A DNA stretch of 64,000 nt from Isoptericola sediminis (GCF_013085345.1 NZ_JABFAJ010000011.1:1-64000); one strand, 5' to 3'. Positions 8,869-17,806 are shown, counted from the stretch's first letter. Notes: generated by a model from the letters alone, not told the origin. Numbers and translations are program-made.

Positions 8869-8965
8869 CGCGACCTCCGCTCGTCGGTTCCGCCTCCATC
8901 CTGCCGCGCCCGGGTCGGCCAGGCCAGGGGACGGCGCACGTCGGGCCCGAGTCCCCGGCCGATTC

Positions 8966-8979
8966 GGGACCAACGGCCC
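8966..8979. promoter_or_regulatory. Possible DevR/DosR-type box
   Basis: GGGACCAACGGCCC, 36 bp upstream of the ATG at 9016. It matches the GC-rich form of the hypoxia/dormancy regulator box (GGGAC-N-N-N-N-GGCCC, related to the mycobacterial GGGACTTNNGNCCC). The downstream gene belongs to a family found in the mycobacterial DosR regulon, which supports the reading. No devR/devS gene is in the window. Confidence 0.45.
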
Positions 8980-9015
8980 TTCTGCCGACCCGTCCGCGGC
9001 GCGCATCGTGGTGGC

Positions 9016-10359
9016 ATGCCCTTCACCGACCGCACCCAGGCCGGGCAGCGTCTCGCCGAGGAGCTGGCCGGGCTGCGCGACGAGGACGTCGTCGTCCTCG
9101 GCCTCCCCCGGGGCGGGGTCCCCGTGGCGTTCGAGGTCGCCGTCGCGCTGGACGCACCGCTCGACGTCATCGTCGTGCGCAAGCTGGGCGTCCCCTACCA
9201 GCCCGAGCTGGCGATGGGTGCGGTCGGTGAAGGGGACGCCCGGGTGGTGGACGACCAGGTCGTCAGCCGCGCCCAGGTCACGGCCGAGGAGCTCGCCGGC
9301 GCCGAGGCCACCGAACGCGCGGAGCTGGACCGGCGCGTGCACAGGATCCGCCGCCAGCACCCGCTCGTGCCCCTCGCGGGCCGCACGGCCCTCGTCGTGG
9401 ACGACGGGGTCGCGACCGGGTCGACGGCGCGCACCGCGTGCCTCATCGCCCGGGACCGGGGAGCGGCCCGCGTCGTGGTGGCCGTGCCCGTGGGTGCCGC
9501 ACCGGCACTGGAAGCACTGCAGGAGGTAGCCGATGACGTGGTCTACGTCGAGAGCCCGCGCGCGTTCCGCGCCGTGGGCGAGTGGTACGCGGACTTCCGC
9601 CAGGTCGACGACGAGCAGGTCATGGCGCTGCTCGAGCGTGCGACGCACGCGGCCCGGCCCGCCGAGCCCCCGAGCGTCGACCCGCCACCGCCACGGGACG
9701 AGGACGTCGAGATCCGGGCTGGTGCGCTGATGCTGAACGGACATCTCACCGTGCCGCAGGACCCGGTCGGGCTGGTGGTGTTCGCCCACGGCAGCGGCAG
9801 CAGCCGGCACAGCCCGCGCAACCGGCGTGTCGCCCAGGTCCTCAACGAGGCGGGACTGGGCACGCTCATCTTCGACCTGCTCACCGCCCGCGAGGAGTGG
9901 GAGCGTCCGATGGTGTTCGACATCCGGCGCATGGCCGGGCGGCTGGTCGACGCCACCTGGTGGCTGCGCACCACCCAGGGCTGGGACGACTTCCCCATCG
10001 GGTACTTCGGGGCGAGCACCGGTGCGGCCGCGGCGCTGCGGGCCGCCGCCCAGCTCGGCCACGACATCTCCGCCGTCGTCTCCCGCGGAGGCCGTCCGGA
10101 CCTGGCCGCGGACTGGTTGCACGAGGTCCGCGCCCCCACCCTGCTGGTGGTCGGCGGCGAGGACTCCTGCGTGCTGGACCTCAACCGCCGCGCCCAGCGA
10201 CGGCTGCGGTGCGAGAACGACCTGGCGGTCGTCCCCGGGGCCACGCACCTGTTCGAGGAGCCGGGCACGCTGGACCGCGCGGCCGAGCTCGCCCGGGACT
10301 GGTTCCTCGGGCACATGCCTCAGAGCACCGCCACGTCGCAGGCGGTCCTGCACACCTGA
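9016..10359 (+). CDS. Phosphoribosyltransferase / alpha-beta hydrolase fusion
   Basis: 447 aa from ATG 9016, no SD; CATCGT lies six bases upstream and could be the -10 of a leaderless transcript. Residues 1-210 are a type I PRTase: VVRKLGVPYQPELAMGAV and the PRPP loop ALVVDDGVATGSTA. Residues 235-430 are a dienelactone-hydrolase-like fold with VVFAHGSGSSRHS, nucleophile motif GASTG, an Asp in GGEDSCV and His in GATHLFEE. Similar fusions occur in the mycobacterial DosR regulon. Substrate unknown; a nucleobase or phosphoribosyl reaction coupled to ester hydrolysis is only a guess. Confidence 0.88.
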   Translation: MPFTDRTQAGQRLAEELAGLRDEDVVVLGLPRGGVPVAFEVAVALDAPLDVIVVRKLGVPYQPELAMGAVGEGDARVVDDQVVSRAQVTAEELAGAEATERAELDRRVHRIRRQHPLVPLAGRTALVVDDGVATGSTARTACLIARDRGAARVVVAVPVGAAPALEALQEVADDVVYVESPRAFRAVGEWYADFRQVDDEQVMALLERATHAARPAEPPSVDPPPPRDEDVEIRAGALMLNGHLTVPQDPVGLVVFAHGSGSSRHSPRNRRVAQVLNEAGLGTLIFDLLTAREEWERPMVFDIRRMAGRLVDATWWLRTTQGWDDFPIGYFGASTGAAAALRAAAQLGHDISAVVSRGGRPDLAADWLHEVRAPTLLVVGGEDSCVLDLNRRAQRRLRCENDLAVVPGATHLFEEPGTLDRAAELARDWFLGHMPQSTATSQAVLHT

Positions 10360-10404
10360 GCAGCCGTGCCGCTACGGTGGAGGTCGTCGACCTCCGGAGG
10401 ACCG

Positions 10405-10878
10405 ATGACCTTCAGCCACTCCACGGGCACCCGCGGAGCGCGCAAGCCGGGCCGCGTCGTGCGGTGGTTCAACGGGCTGGCCCTGCGCCGGATCCGTCGC
10501 CGCGGCGGTCCCGTGCTGGGGATGCGGCTGCTGGCGCTGACCACCGTCGGGCGCCGGAGCGGAGCGGCCCGCACCACCCCGCTGGCCTACTTCCACGGCG
10601 GCCCGGACCGGTGGTACGTCGTCGCGTCGGCCAACGGCGCGGCCACGAACCCGGCCTGGTACCTCAACCTCGCCGCCCGGCCCGACGAGGTCGAGATCGT
10701 CGTGGACGGCGAGACCGTCCCCGTCCGGGCACGGGAGCTGCACGGCGACGAACGCGCGCAGGTGTGGGGACGCATCACGACGTCGTCGCCCCAGTTCGCG
10801 AAGTACGAACGCGCCACGGACCGGCACATCCCCGTCATCGAGCTCACCCGGCGCGACGGGGACGCACCGTCGACCTGA
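10405..10878 (+). CDS. Nitroreductase/deazaflavin-dependent (DDN-like) oxidoreductase
   Basis: 157 aa from ATG 10405 with GGAGG 4 nt upstream. Split-barrel fold with family motifs LALTTVGRRSGAARTTPLAYF and TNPAWYLNLAARPDEVEI, as in the F420-dependent DDN/FDOR-B group. Such proteins use F420H2 to reduce quinones or nitro compounds. TACGGT at about 10372 may be its -10. It follows the PRTase-hydrolase fusion by 45 bp and may respond to the same redox or hypoxic signal. Confidence 0.88.
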   Translation: MTFSHSTGTRGARKPGRVVRWFNGLALRRIRRRGGPVLGMRLLALTTVGRRSGAARTTPLAYFHGGPDRWYVVASANGAATNPAWYLNLAARPDEVEIVVDGETVPVRARELHGDERAQVWGRITTSSPQFAKYERATDRHIPVIELTRRDGDAPST

Positions 10879-10882
10879 CGCG

Positions 10883-12235
10883 TCACCCGTCGGCGACGCT
10901 CCGGCGGAACCGGTCGTGGTCGGCCTGGTTCTGCTCGGCGTACGCGACCGCGAAGTCGGCCAGGGCGTCGGCGAACGTCCTGCCCGAGCCGAGGTAGCCG
11001 GCGATCGTCACCGCGTCGCCGGAGCGGGCGTGGGCGTGGGCGAGGGTCCGCCCGCACAGCTCGACGTAGGCCCCGAGCCGGTCCGGGTCCATCGCCGCGA
11101 CGTCCGCGGACCCCTTCATGTCGTGGAACTGCCGCCAGTAGTAGTGCCGGCCCACCGAGGTGTCGGACCACCCGAGGAACACGTCAGGGCTGGCCTGCAC
11201 CAGGCGACGGCCCTCGACCACGCGCCTGCCGGCGTGCGGGTCCGGGCGCGTCGGCACGTAGGCCTGCAGCACCGAGTCCGTGGCCTCCTTGACCTGCAGG
11301 AACAGGGGTTCGCCGTGGTCGCGCCCGGTGAGCAGCACGACCCAGCACCGCGTCCCGACGCTGCCCACACCCACGACCTTGAGCGCGGCGTCCACGACGG
11401 AGAACCGCTGCAGCAGGTACCGCCGGTCGGGCGGCAGCGACTCGACGTAGCCGGCGAAGGTCTCCGCCACCCGGGCGTGCATCTCCTCGGCGTCCAGGTG
11501 CTCCGTCAGGTCGCGCAGGGGCACCAGCAGCGGCGGCTGGCTGCGGATCCGGAGCCGACCGTCGACGGTCTCGGCGAGCTTGCCCAGCGCCCGGACCGAG
11601 TCCCTCCCCCGGGCCTTGGCCATCCTCTTGTCGAAGACCTTGCGGTCGGCCTTCGAGGGCAGCGCGCGGCGCACGTCGGCGAGGGACACCTGCTCGTACC
11701 AGATCCGCAGCGCGGGCAGATCAGCGAACCGGGACATCGCCCGGGCGTACGTCCGGACCGCACCCCGCGCCGCCCGGCCGCCGACGGCGTCGGACCACCC
11801 GTTGTCCCGGGCGGCCACGACGACGCTCGCCGCCAGCCGTCTGACGTCCCACTCCCAGGGTCCGGGCACCGTCTCGTCGAAGTCGTTGAGGTCGAACACC
11901 TGGCGCCGCTCCGCCGAGGCGAAGGTACCGAAGTTGGCCAGGTGCGCGTCGCCGCAGAGCTGCACGGGCACGCCGATCGTCGGCGTCGGGGCCAGATCCA
12001 TCGCCATGACCGCCGCGGAGCCGCGGAAGAAGGCGAAGGCCGACTCCGCCATACGGGCCCTCCTGACCGGCACCAGCCACGGCAGGCGGTCGGCGTCCTG
12101 CGCCGCCAGCACCTCGACCGGGTCCGTCCGGTCCGTCGGCGGGTCCCAGCGGCCGTGCGCCGACCGCGGCACGGCCTGGCGCGCACCCCTGCCCGCCTCC
12201 GCCCGTGCCTCTGCTTCCGCCGTCCTCGTCGCCAT
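10883..12235 (-). CDS. DUF2252 family protein
   Basis: 450 aa from ATG 12235, SD GGAGG 9 nt upstream; an ATG at 12268 gives 11 more residues. Kinase-like DUF2252 hallmarks are present: FFRGSAAVMAMDL near the start, QLCGDAHLANFGTF (an HxDxHxxN-like loop), FDLNDFDETVPGPWEWDVRRLAAS and YYWRQFHDMKGSADV. The fold resembles aminoglycoside/protein kinases, but no activity is established. Its last codons lie 4 bp from the convergent DDN-like gene. Confidence 0.9.
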   Translation of the reverse strand: MATRTAEAEARAEAGRGARQAVPRSAHGRWDPPTDRTDPVEVLAAQDADRLPWLVPVRRARMAESAFAFFRGSAAVMAMDLAPTPTIGVPVQLCGDAHLANFGTFASAERRQVFDLNDFDETVPGPWEWDVRRLAASVVVAARDNGWSDAVGGRAARGAVRTYARAMSRFADLPALRIWYEQVSLADVRRALPSKADRKVFDKRMAKARGRDSVRALGKLAETVDGRLRIRSQPPLLVPLRDLTEHLDAEEMHARVAETFAGYVESLPPDRRYLLQRFSVVDAALKVVGVGSVGTRCWVVLLTGRDHGEPLFLQVKEATDSVLQAYVPTRPDPHAGRRVVEGRRLVQASPDVFLGWSDTSVGRHYYWRQFHDMKGSADVAAMDPDRLGAYVELCGRTLAHAHARSGDAVTIAGYLGSGRTFADALADFAVAYAEQNQADHDRFRRSVADG

Positions 12236-12366
12236 CGTCGTCGACCTCCGACCGGGTGTCGGATCCATCGTAAGGACGGCGACGCCGCGCGGCGCGGGCA
12301 GCCCGACCGGCAGGATCCGCCGCGGGCCCATACCGTGGGGCTCCCGAACGACGAGAGGAGCGAACC

Positions 12367-12927
12367 ATGGCGACCGATCTCACCGACCTCACCGTCCTGG
12401 CGATCGTGACGAACTACGGAGTCGAGCAGGACGAGCTCGTCGTCCCGCTGGAGCACCTGCGCGAGCGCGGGGCCGTCGTGACGGTCGCGGCCGCGACCTC
12501 CGACGACGTCGCGACGCTCGTGGGCGACAAGGATCCCGGCCGCACGGTCACCCCGGACGTCACGCTGGACGACGTCGACCCGGCCGGGTTCGACCTGCTG
12601 CTCGTGCCGGGCGGCACCCTGAACGCCGACACCCTGCGGCTGCAGCCGTCGGCGGTCGAGATCGTCCGGTCCTTCACCCGCTCCGGACGGCCCGTCGCCG
12701 CCATCTGCCACGGCCCCTGGGTCCTCGTGGAGGCGGGGGTGACGACGGGCAAGACCGTCACCTCCTACCCGTCGCTCCAGACGGACCTGAGCAACGCCGG
12801 TGCCGCCTGGAAGGACGCGCCCGTGGTCGTGGACCCGGGCGAGGGGTGGACGCTCATCACGTCCCGGACCCCGGACGACCTGGACGACTTCCTCGGAGCC
12901 GTCGACGAGGTCCTGACCGGATCCTGA
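12367..12927 (+). CDS. DJ-1/PfpI family protein
   Basis: 186 aa with SD GAGAGGAG ending 5 nt before ATG 12367. Class I glutamine-amidotransferase-like fold: VPGGTLNADTL, then the nucleophile elbow AAICHGPW with the conserved Cys, and VTSYPSLQTDLSNAGA. Members act as stress proteins, deglycases/chaperones or isocyanide hydratases; the AICHGPW context resembles PfpI/YhbO stress proteins. Monocistronic, ended by the hairpin at 12941-12977. Confidence 0.9.
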   Translation: MATDLTDLTVLAIVTNYGVEQDELVVPLEHLRERGAVVTVAAATSDDVATLVGDKDPGRTVTPDVTLDDVDPAGFDLLLVPGGTLNADTLRLQPSAVEIVRSFTRSGRPVAAICHGPWVLVEAGVTTGKTVTSYPSLQTDLSNAGAAWKDAPVVVDPGEGWTLITSRTPDDLDDFLGAVDEVLTGS

Positions 12928-12940
12928 CGCCCCGGCACGC

Positions 12941-12977
12941 CGCCGTCCGGGCCTCGTAGCGCGGGACCCGGACGGCG
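12941..12977. terminator. Bidirectional hairpin between convergent genes
   Basis: CGCCGTCCGGG (12941-12951) pairs perfectly with CCCGGACGGCG (12967-12977) around a 15-nt loop, between the ends of the DJ-1 gene and the anti-sigma-like gene. Confidence 0.7.
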
Positions 12978-12992
12978 CTGCCGTGCGCGGCC

Positions 12993-13439
12993 TCAGGCCT
13001 CCGGGCTCGTCCTGCCGACGGTGGCCCACACATGCTTCGACTGCTCGGTGGTGTACCAGCCCACCGCGAGGGAGAGGCGGCGGGCGATCATCAGCCCGAG
13101 GCCGCCGTGACCGGGGTCGCGGTCCCCGGCGAGCCGTGGCGGCGTGGACAGGTCGTGGTCGGCGACGTCCAGCAGCCAGACCTGCCCGTCACCCAGCAGC
13201 CGCACCACCGTGGGCGGCAGACCGTGGCGGACGGCGTTGGTCGCCAGCTCGGACGCGATGAGCACGAGCTTCTCGGCGGTCGACTCCGCGGTCTCCGGGC
13301 CTCCCTCTCCCAGCCGCTCCTGCAGGCCGGCGCGCATGGCGGCGACCTCGTCGACCTCGGTCAGGATCCACCGGGCGATCTCGGCGAAGTCCTCCGGCGG
13401 TGCGGTGTTGGGTAGTTCGTCGTCCTGTCGAACGGTCAC
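12993..13439 (-). CDS. HATPase_c_2 serine-kinase-like anti-sigma regulator (RsbW-like)
   Basis: 148 aa. GHKL ATPase with N-box KLVLIASELATNAVRHG and G1/G2 elements around DRDPGHGGLGLMIARRL. This is the RsbW/SpoIIAB-like single-domain type that binds a sigma factor or phosphorylates a STAS antagonist. The gene lies 59 bp downstream of a STAS-domain gene on the same strand, so the two probably form a partner-switching pair. No sigma factor gene is in the window, so the target is remote. Confidence 0.88.
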   Translation of the reverse strand: MTVRQDDELPNTAPPEDFAEIARWILTEVDEVAAMRAGLQERLGEGGPETAESTAEKLVLIASELATNAVRHGLPPTVVRLLGDGQVWLLDVADHDLSTPPRLAGDRDPGHGGLGLMIARRLSLAVGWYTTEQSKHVWATVGRTSPEA

Positions 13440-13498
13440 GGCGGTCGCTCCTCACGTGCTCGGGCATGGCAAACCGTCAGGATCGACGGCATCGTCGG

Positions 13499-13870
13499 CT
13501 ACCCGACGATGGGTGGTGGTTCGAACCGCGTACGGGGCGCACGTTCCGGGGCCTCGGCCGGCGGGATCTCGTCGATCAGCTCGACCAGCTCCAGGGCCCC
13601 GCTCATCTCCAGCAGGTCGAGCACGGCGTCGGGGGTCCCGACGAGCCGCGGGCGGGTCTCCATCGTCACGTCCATGAGGATCAGGTGCAGTCCCGAGGAG
13701 TCCATGAACGTCACCCGGGACAGGTCGACCGTCTTGGCGCGGCCGTCGAGCGTGGCGGCGAGCTGGTCCCGCACGCTGTGCGTGACGCTGAAGTCGATGT
13801 CGCCCCACATCACCCAGAGCGACCCCTGCCGCGCCACGCGGACCCCGCCGGACGCGTGTCGTGCCCCCAT
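13499..13870 (-). CDS. STAS-domain anti-sigma factor antagonist
   Basis: 123 aa from ATG 13870 with an AAAGGA/GAAGGA purine stretch upstream. The STAS fold shows the phosphoacceptor loop DLSRVTFMDSSGLHLILM, with the Ser pair typical of SpoIIAA/RsbV-like antagonists. It should release a sigma factor by binding the HATPase partner encoded downstream. The N-terminal 15 residues and the C-terminal tail after the domain (EIPPAEAPERAP...) are charged and probably flexible. Confidence 0.88.
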   Translation of the reverse strand: MGARHASGGVRVARQGSLWVMWGDIDFSVTHSVRDQLAATLDGRAKTVDLSRVTFMDSSGLHLILMDVTMETRPRLVGTPDAVLDLLEMSGALELVELIDEIPPAEAPERAPRTRFEPPPIVG

Positions 13871-14016
13871 GCGTGCTGTCCTTTCTTCCTTCTGACGACG
13901 TCCCCGGCCCGGCCGCGCGGGACGCCACGTGCGGTCAACACCCGTGCCGGTGTCGGGAAGTCTTGCACGGAACTCGTCCTTTCTCAGGGCGAGCGTCGTC
14001 GGCCCGTCGCCGCCGG

Positions 14017-15471
14017 TCAGTCCACCGCACGCACGGCGGCCCGGCGGTCCCGTGCCGCCTGCCGGTCGGCCGGCAGGAAGAACGCCAGCAGGGCGATCAC
14101 CCCGCCGCACACCGCCACGACGACGAACACGAGGTGGATCGCCGCCATGAGATCGGGTCCCGACGGCATGCCGTCGGGACCCGTCGTCGCCCGGGCGTTG
14201 ACGATCGCCCCGCAGACGGCGACGCCGACGGCCGAGCCGAGGGAGCGGGCGAAGATGTTGATCCCGGTGACGGCACCGCGGATCGTGTGGTCCACGGACG
14301 ACTGGGCGGCGATCAGGGTCGGCACCGCCGTCAGCCCCATCCCGGTGCCGACGAGGAACGTGGTGCCCATCACGGCGACGAGCGGGGACGACTCGCCGAG
14401 CAGCAGGCTCGACGCCGTGCCGGCGACGACCAGCGTCGAGCCGATGATCGCCGTCAGACGGAACCCGAGACGCAGGTAGAAACGGCCGGCGTTGGACGCC
14501 GACAGCGGCCATCCCACCATCATGGCCGCCAACGCGAAACCCGCCATGAGCGGGCCGACGCCGAGCACCCCCTGGGCGTAGATCGGCACGTAGGTGGCCA
14601 GGCCGAGGACGACCATGCCGACGACCAGCGAGATCGCCGTGGCCACCCCGATCACGCGCCGGCGCAGCAGACCCAGGTCCAGGATCGGGTGCGCCACCCG
14701 GCGGACGTGCCGGACGAAGACGAGGAGCAGCGCGCCGGCAAGCGCCAGCACGGTGACCGACGGGACCGAGACCCAGGCCCAGCTGGACCCGCCCTCGAGC
14801 AGACCGAGCAGGAGCAGGGCGCTGCCGCCGGCCAGCAGCACGGCACCACGATGGTCGATCGGCTCCCGGTCACCGTCGAGCGGGGACTCGTGGTACCGCC
14901 GGACCAGCATCCAGGCGGCCAGTGCGCACAACGGGATGTTGACCAGGAAGATCCAGCGCCAGGACACGAACTCCGTGAAGACGCCGCCGAGGGTCGGACC
15001 GACGACGGAGGAGATCGCCCACACCGAGGCCAGGTACCCCTGCACCCGGGCGCGCTCCTCCAGGGTGTAGATGTCGGCCGCGATGGTCTGGGACACGGGC
15101 ATCACGGCCCCGGCGCCGAGTCCTTGCAGCACACGGCCGGCGACCATGGCGCCCATCGACCAGGCAGCCCCGCACAGCACGGACCCGAGGAAGAAGAACC
15201 CGACCCCGGCCAGGATGAGCCGCTTGCGGCCGACGATGTCCGAGAGCCGTCCGGCCAGCGGCGTGCTGACGGCCTGGGCGAGGAGGTAGGACGAGAAGAG
15301 CCACGGCACCTGCTCGAACGCCCCGAGCTCGTCGGCGATGGTGGCCGACGCCGTGGCGATGATCGTCGCGTCCAGGGCGACCAGGGCCGTGGACAGCATG
15401 AGGGACAGCAGGACCGGCCCGCGCTCGGAACGCAGGCCCACGGACGTCGACGTCGGGGGCACGTCAAGCAC
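14017..15471 (-). CDS. DHA2-family MFS drug exporter
   Basis: About 484 aa from GTG 15471; an ATG at 15537 would overlap the divergent SDR start by two bases, and GTG 15462 is another option. Fourteen hydrophobic segments, motif C region (SVWAISSVVGPTLGGVFTE), motif A-like GRLSDIVGRKR and the D-A-T-I-I segment in TM1 are typical of proton-driven multidrug efflux (EmrB/QacA type). It faces the SDR gene across about 60 bp, so the two may be coregulated. Confidence 0.88.
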   Translation of the reverse strand: MLDVPPTSTSVGLRSERGPVLLSLMLSTALVALDATIIATASATIADELGAFEQVPWLFSSYLLAQAVSTPLAGRLSDIVGRKRLILAGVGFFFLGSVLCGAAWSMGAMVAGRVLQGLGAGAVMPVSQTIAADIYTLEERARVQGYLASVWAISSVVGPTLGGVFTEFVSWRWIFLVNIPLCALAAWMLVRRYHESPLDGDREPIDHRGAVLLAGGSALLLLGLLEGGSSWAWVSVPSVTVLALAGALLLVFVRHVRRVAHPILDLGLLRRRVIGVATAISLVVGMVVLGLATYVPIYAQGVLGVGPLMAGFALAAMMVGWPLSASNAGRFYLRLGFRLTAIIGSTLVVAGTASSLLLGESSPLVAVMGTTFLVGTGMGLTAVPTLIAAQSSVDHTIRGAVTGINIFARSLGSAVGVAVCGAIVNARATTGPDGMPSGPDLMAAIHLVFVVVAVCGGVIALLAFFLPADRQAARDRRAAVRAVD

Positions 15472-15523
15472 AAGCCCCGGGCAAGCGTCGGGTATTCCGG
15501 GTGGCCGGTCCGCCCGCGGGACG

Positions 15524-15529
15524 TAGCGT
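15524..15529 (+). promoter_or_regulatory. -10 element (TAGCGT) of a leaderless-type promoter
   Basis: TAGCGT lies six bases before the SDR ATG at 15536, and no SD is present, so transcription should start at or next to the start codon. Confidence 0.45.
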
Positions 15530-15535
15530 GCTGCC

Positions 15536-16408
15536 ATGTCGTCCGCACCGCCCCTGTCGGGTCGCACCGCCCTGGTCACCGGGGTCTCACGCCGGAAGGG
15601 CATCGGATTCGCCGTCGCCCGCGAGCTCGCCGGCCTCGGCGCGCACGTGTTCACCCAGCACTACGCCCCGCACGACGCCGACCAGCCGTGGGGTGCGGAC
15701 GACCTCGCCGCCGTCGACGCCGGCGTCCGGGCGGCGCTGCACGACGGCGCACGGTCCGCGTCGGCGTCCGCGGACCTGCGGGACCCTGCGCAGGTCGCGT
15801 CGCTGTTCGACGCCGCGCGGGCGCTGACCGGCCGCGTCGACGTCCTGGTGTGCAACCACGCACGCAGCGGCGGGGACGGCTCGATCCTGGACATGACGCC
15901 GGAGGCGCTCGACGCGCACTGGCAGACGAACACCCGCTCCACGCTGCTGCTCACCCGCCTGTTCGCCCGGCAGCACCGCGAGGACGCGCCCGCCCTGCGC
16001 CCCGGGGAGACGCTGCGGCGGACCGCACCCGCCGACCCGGCCGGCGCGCCCAAGGTCGTGTGGATGACGTCCGGCCAGGAGCAGGGACCGATGCCGGGCG
16101 AGGTCGCCTACGCCACCGCCAAGGCCGCGCTGGCCGGCATCACGCCCACCGTCGCCGCCGAGCTGCTCGACCTCGGCATCGTCCTCAACACCGTCAACCC
16201 CGGTCCCGTGAACACGGGCTACCTCGACCCCGGCACCACCGACCGGCCGCTCGCCGAGCTCGAGGCACTGCGCGCGGCGACGCCGTTCGGCCGCTGGGGC
16301 GAACCCGCCGACCCGGCGCGGCTCATCGGCTGGCTCGTGAGCCCCGCCGGGTCGTGGATGGTGGGGCAGGTGCTCACCAGCGACGGGGGCTTCAGCCTCC
16401 AGCGCTGA
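15536..16408 (+). CDS. SDR-family NAD(P)-dependent oxidoreductase
   Basis: 290 aa. N-terminal TALVTGVSRRKGIGFAVA nucleotide-binding loop, VLVCNHA (NNAG equivalent), catalytic YATAKAAL (YxxxK) preceded by the WMTSGQ serine region, and NTVNPGPVNTGYL. FabG-like length. Substrate unknown; the SRRKGIG loop is a subgroup also seen near drug exporters. The start is leaderless-like. Its 3' end overlaps the convergent LuxR gene by 17 bp. Confidence 0.9.
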   Translation: MSSAPPLSGRTALVTGVSRRKGIGFAVARELAGLGAHVFTQHYAPHDADQPWGADDLAAVDAGVRAALHDGARSASASADLRDPAQVASLFDAARALTGRVDVLVCNHARSGGDGSILDMTPEALDAHWQTNTRSTLLLTRLFARQHREDAPALRPGETLRRTAPADPAGAPKVVWMTSGQEQGPMPGEVAYATAKAALAGITPTVAAELLDLGIVLNTVNPGPVNTGYLDPGTTDRPLAELEALRAATPFGRWGEPADPARLIGWLVSPAGSWMVGQVLTSDGGFSLQR

Positions 16409-17192
16409 CGGTCTCCGCACCGGGACGCGGCCCGCCGGCCGCCGCGGCGGCGACCGCCGCCGTCCGGCTCGAGACCCCCAGGCGCGCGTAGATCTGGTCG
16501 AGGTGGGCACGCACGGTGCCCACCGAGATGCCGAGGGCGTGCGCGATCTCCTTGTTCGTCAGACCGGTCGCGACCAGCTCCACGATCTCCCGCTGCCGGG
16601 CGGTCAGCGCCGGCGCGTCCTGCTCGACGCCGGTGGCGACGGCCACCAGCATCTCGCGCAGCGCGGGGAGCAGCAGGCGGCACATCGTCACCTCGCGCTC
16701 GCCGAAGGGCTCTCCCGTCAAGCGGGGCGCCACCACCCGGACCGCCCGCCCCCGTCCCAACGGATAGCCGAAGGCGAGGATGTCCTCGGCGTGGAAGAAC
16801 TCGCGCTGCGTCGGGTGCTCGGCCCAGCGGCGCTGGCCGAACCACGACCGGACGGTCGCGACGAGCGGCTCACCGCGCAGCTCGACGAAGTTGCCCGGCA
16901 GGCTCCACCAGTACCGGTGCACGACCTCCACGCCGCCGCCGTCGTCGACGCCGTCGGCGGGGCGCCCCGCCACGGTCTCCCGACCTGACTCGACCTCCTG
17001 GACGTACTCGGAGGTGAAGTCGCGGGCGTCGGTGACGTTCAGCGCGACACCGTCGCAGCCGAGCATCTGCTCGAGCCGGCGCAGGATCTCCGCCGTCACC
17101 GCCGTCGTCGGCTCGTGCCGACGCACGTCGGCCAGGTCGAGGAGGTCACCGAGCATGGCGAGATCGTCGCTGGAGGGATCGTTCCGTGCCAT
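16392..17192 (-). CDS. LuxR-family transcriptional regulator
   Basis: 266 aa from ATG 17192, SD GGAGG. Residues 1-190 form a sensor-like region without a receiver Asp; the C-terminus is a GerE/LuxR HTH (LTARQREIVELVATGLTNKEIAHALGIS then VRAHLDQIYARLGV). The architecture suits an orphan LuxR-type regulator with a GAF-like ligand domain (GAF is inference). After the HTH it has an Ala/Gly-rich tail. It converges on the SDR and diverges from the small secreted protein at 17340. Confidence 0.88.
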   Translation of the reverse strand: MARNDPSSDDLAMLGDLLDLADVRRHEPTTAVTAEILRRLEQMLGCDGVALNVTDARDFTSEYVQEVESGRETVAGRPADGVDDGGGVEVVHRYWWSLPGNFVELRGEPLVATVRSWFGQRRWAEHPTQREFFHAEDILAFGYPLGRGRAVRVVAPRLTGEPFGEREVTMCRLLLPALREMLVAVATGVEQDAPALTARQREIVELVATGLTNKEIAHALGISVGTVRAHLDQIYARLGVSSRTAAVAAAAAGGPRPGAETVSAGG

Positions 17193-17339
17193 GACGCCTC
17201 CCGGAGCCACTGGTTCGACGGTACTCCGTGGGGCGCCGCAGGGATACGGAGAATGACGTATGGCCAGGTCAGGACGCAAGGACGAGGCTGGAAACCTCAG
17301 GCGGCACCGGAGGACGTCGCCGGGGACCGGGGAGGAGCC

Positions 17340-17723
17340 ATGCGCACCACGACCCACGACGGCACCCTGCGCCGCGTCTCGACGCTCGCGACCCTGCTCG
17401 TGGCCACCGCCGGCGGGGCCCCCGCGTGGGCCGCGCCGGACGACGACCCACCCGAGGTCCTCGACCTCGAGATCGTCGCCCCCCGGTCCGGTCTCGGGTC
17501 GGCGGGACCGGACGACGTCGTCGTCCGGCTCTCCACCAGCGACCCGTGGGCCACCGGGAGCGACGAGATCACCCTGCTCCTGACGCGGGACGACGAGACC
17601 GGCTCGCCCACCATCTGGTCCGACCTGACGGCCGAGACCTGCGAACCTCCCGGGGAGGTCAGCAGCCGCCCGCCGTGGGAACGGAAGTTCGGCAACCCCT
17701 GGGGCCGTTTCTCCCCGCACTGA
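17340..17723 (+). CDS. Small secreted protein of unknown function
   Basis: 127 aa with GGAGGAG directly before ATG 17340. Residues 1-32 look like a Sec signal (ATLLVATAGGAPAWA-A). The mature part is acidic, has one Cys and no family I recognise (VLDLEIVAPRSGLGSAGPDD, then a beta-like stretch DEITLLLTRDDE). It ends abruptly after WGRFSPH. Possibly an extracytoplasmic accessory protein; neighbours do not reveal a role. Confidence 0.6.
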   Translation: MRTTTHDGTLRRVSTLATLLVATAGGAPAWAAPDDDPPEVLDLEIVAPRSGLGSAGPDDVVVRLSTSDPWATGSDEITLLLTRDDETGSPTIWSDLTAETCEPPGEVSSRPPWERKFGNPWGRFSPH

Positions 17724-17770
17724 CCCGGTCCGCGGCGCCGACACCGTCGCCGGCCCGGTCGGCTACTTTT

Positions 17771-17806
17771 GATCGCGCTGCGACCGAAGAGGGGTATCGC
17801 GCGATC
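17771..17806. promoter_or_regulatory. Inverted repeat in the promoter region of the secreted TIM-barrel gene
   Basis: GATCGCGC (17771-17778) and GCGCGATC (17799-17806) are perfect arms separated by 20 bp, inside a locally AT-richer 198-bp gap (17724-17921) that also holds TTAGCTTTCATAAGTA-like promoter material. Possible operator for the gene at 17922. Confidence 0.35.

Noticed and set aside
14017-15654. Longest form of the DHA2 exporter starting at 15654
   Set aside because: It would overlap over 100 bp of the well-supported SDR gene on the other strand.
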